Shown piece by piece: positions 63,165 through 64,000 of a stretch of DNA of 64,000 nt. Position numbers and translations under genes: made by a program. Origin of the DNA: Labilithrix luteola (GTDB lineage: Bacteria > Myxococcota_A > Polyangia > Polyangiales > Polyangiaceae); the NCBI RefSeq assembly GCF_001263205.1, contig NZ_CP012333.1, positions 2,666,001 through 2,730,000 of the forward strand, written 5' to 3'. The notes beneath the pieces were generated by a model. The model saw only the letters and a program-made list of their open reading frames with translations. It had not been told where the DNA came from and searched no databases. Positions within the stretch are counted from its first letter, which is position 1. Each line of letters opens with the position of its first letter.

Positions 63165-63970
63165 TGACCGTCGAGGAATTCTCCGAGCTCCACACGGAGA
63201 GCGATCGAAGCCTCCTCGCCTGGATCGTACCCGCGAGCTTGATTGTCCACGTCGCGGCCTTCGCGATTCTGCCGAACCGCGCCACGCCGCACCCCGCCCC
63301 GCCTCCGCCGCTCGTCATCGAAGTGGCGGACATCCCCGCGCCCGAGCCTCCGCCGCCTCCGCCGCCTCCGCCGGAGGAGCCGAAGCCCGAGCCCGCCGCG
63401 CCCGAACCCCAGGTCGCGCCCACTCCGCAGAAGATGGCGGCAGCCCCGGCACGAACCGAGTCTCGCCCCACGACGCAGGCCCAGAACGATCCGCCGCCTT
63501 CGGACGAACCGCCCGCCGACTTCACCGGCACGGTCATGTCGAACGACGGTCCCGGTATCGCCGTTCGCGCTGGAAGCGGCGGCGGCGGAACGGGGCGTGG
63601 ACCGGCAACGGGACCTGCTCCCGCGAAGGCCGACCCGGGACCTGCCCGTCCGGCCGGTCCCCGCTTCGTCGCCGCGCGCGACCTCTCGAAGCCTCCGCGC
63701 GCACCGGTCGGTCTCGATGGCGCACTCGAGCGCAATTACCCGACCGAAGCCAAGCGCGCAGGCATCGCCGGTAAGGCCGTGCTTCGCGTGAAGATCCTTC
63801 CCGATGGACGCGTCGGCGGCGTCGAGCGCGTCAGCGAGTCGTATCCGGGCTTCGGTGAAGCCTGCGAGAAGACGGTGCGAAGCGCGCCCTGGGAGCCGCC
63901 GATCGATCGCGAAGGAGCTCCGGTCGGCACCGAGATCACCTACACGTGCCGATTCGAGGTAAGGAGCTAG
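63161..63970 (+). CDS. tonB: TonB-like energy transducer
   Basis: A 269-residue protein. One N-terminal helix (LAWIVPASLIVHVAAFAIL, about 20-38) anchors it. A long Pro/Glu-rich rod (EPPPPPPPPPEEPKPEP) spans the periplasm. A Gly-rich linker leads to a TonB C-terminal domain (YPTEAKRAGIAGKAVLRVKILPDGRVGGV, split as YPTEAKRAGIAG and VLRVKILPDGRV). It passes proton-motive force to the receptor. A new ORF begins 3 bases later. Confidence 0.93.
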   Translation: MMTVEEFSELHTESDRSLLAWIVPASLIVHVAAFAILPNRATPHPAPPPPLVIEVADIPAPEPPPPPPPPPEEPKPEPAAPEPQVAPTPQKMAAAPARTESRPTTQAQNDPPPSDEPPADFTGTVMSNDGPGIAVRAGSGGGGTGRGPATGPAPAKADPGPARPAGPRFVAARDLSKPPRAPVGLDGALERNYPTEAKRAGIAGKAVLRVKILPDGRVGGVERVSESYPGFGEACEKTVRSAPWEPPIDREGAPVGTEITYTCRFEVRS

Positions 63971-63972
63971 CG

Positions 63973-64000
63973 ATGTCTCGGACAATCCGACGACGACGCA
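63973..64000 (+). CDS. Start of the next gene, cut by the window end
   Basis: ATG 63973 is preceded by AAGGAG (63961-63966) at a good distance and begins MSRTIRRRR. It follows the tonB stop by 2 bases, so it belongs to the same operon. Only nine codons are visible and nothing can be said about the product. Confidence 0.5.

Overview
The window is high-GC bacterial chromosome with dense, strongly codon-biased genes. Its gene content points to a Myxococcota member, most likely Polyangiales-like (inference). It has Hanks-type Ser/Thr kinases, FHA and DUF4388 signalling proteins, many Cys-rich or Asp/Gly-rich lipoproteins with LxxC-type lipoboxes, TPR/PEGA secreted proteins, TonB/AgmX-like proteins and a very large lipoprotein metalloprotease. 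I found no rRNA, tRNA, CRISPR array, transposase or phage module, so it reads as ordinary chromosome with a few remnants.

Layout. 1-5.96 kb: end of a vWA-type protein (frameshifted), cardiolipin synthase, AAA ATPase, HSL-type esterase, and a SigJ-type sigma factor followed by a small membrane protein and an NAD(P)-binding protein. 5.96-11.1 kb (minus strand): Ser/Thr kinase, TPR/PEGA protein and lipoprotein, plus a GNAT-like protein. 11.15-11.31 kb: a 160-bp imperfect palindrome. 11.4-14.0 kb: MBOAT O-acyltransferase with an SGNH partner. 14-16.6 kb: NADAR protein, HtrA protease, and a guanidinium exporter gene preceded by a clear guanidine-III riboswitch. 16.6-23.2 kb: acetyltransferase, truA, two tiny lipoproteins, a TonB/AgmX-like protein, rsmD, a PEGA-like protein, dapB and dapA. 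23.4-28.3 kb: a head-to-head pair of envelope proteins with overlapping start codons, GST, TPMT, and a TetR repressor divergent from an atypical SDR. 28.5-32.3 kb: MFE-2-like hydroxyacyl-CoA dehydrogenase, FHA-GGDEF diguanylate cyclase, SCP-2 protein and a CaiB/AMACR-type enzyme. 32.3-41.1 kb: lipoproteins, an MshEN-type protein, a zinc-ribbon kinase-ATPase-TPR protein, GNAT, App1-like phosphatase and a Rieske protein. 41.2-45.9 kb: DUF2252, uracil phosphoribosyltransferase, SMI1/KNR4-like protein and hisD. 46.1-54.5 kb: a 1,569-residue metzincin lipoprotein, a lipoprotein, an SDR, a small helical protein and a vWA lipoprotein. 54.7-58.3 kb: DUF1697, two abutting gene remnants, an FHA-DUF4388 protein and a lysine-fermentation-type dehydrogenase. 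58.5-64.0 kb: a TonB-dependent receptor operon with a lipoprotein, ExbB, ExbD and TonB.

The best new signals are the guanidine-III aptamer in front of gdx/sugE, the receptor that carries a TonB-C-like domain at its own N-terminus in an operon with ExbB/ExbD/TonB, the palindrome at 11.2 kb, the ladder of four GAGACGTC boxes before the giant protease gene, and a clustered set of the three components of peroxisome-type branched-chain beta-oxidation.

Several otherwise convincing genes (at about 303, 55.4-55.7 kb, 57.2 kb and 58.6 kb) each appear to lack one base. This may be assembly error, decay or slippage, and it affects how the two ends of the window should be read.
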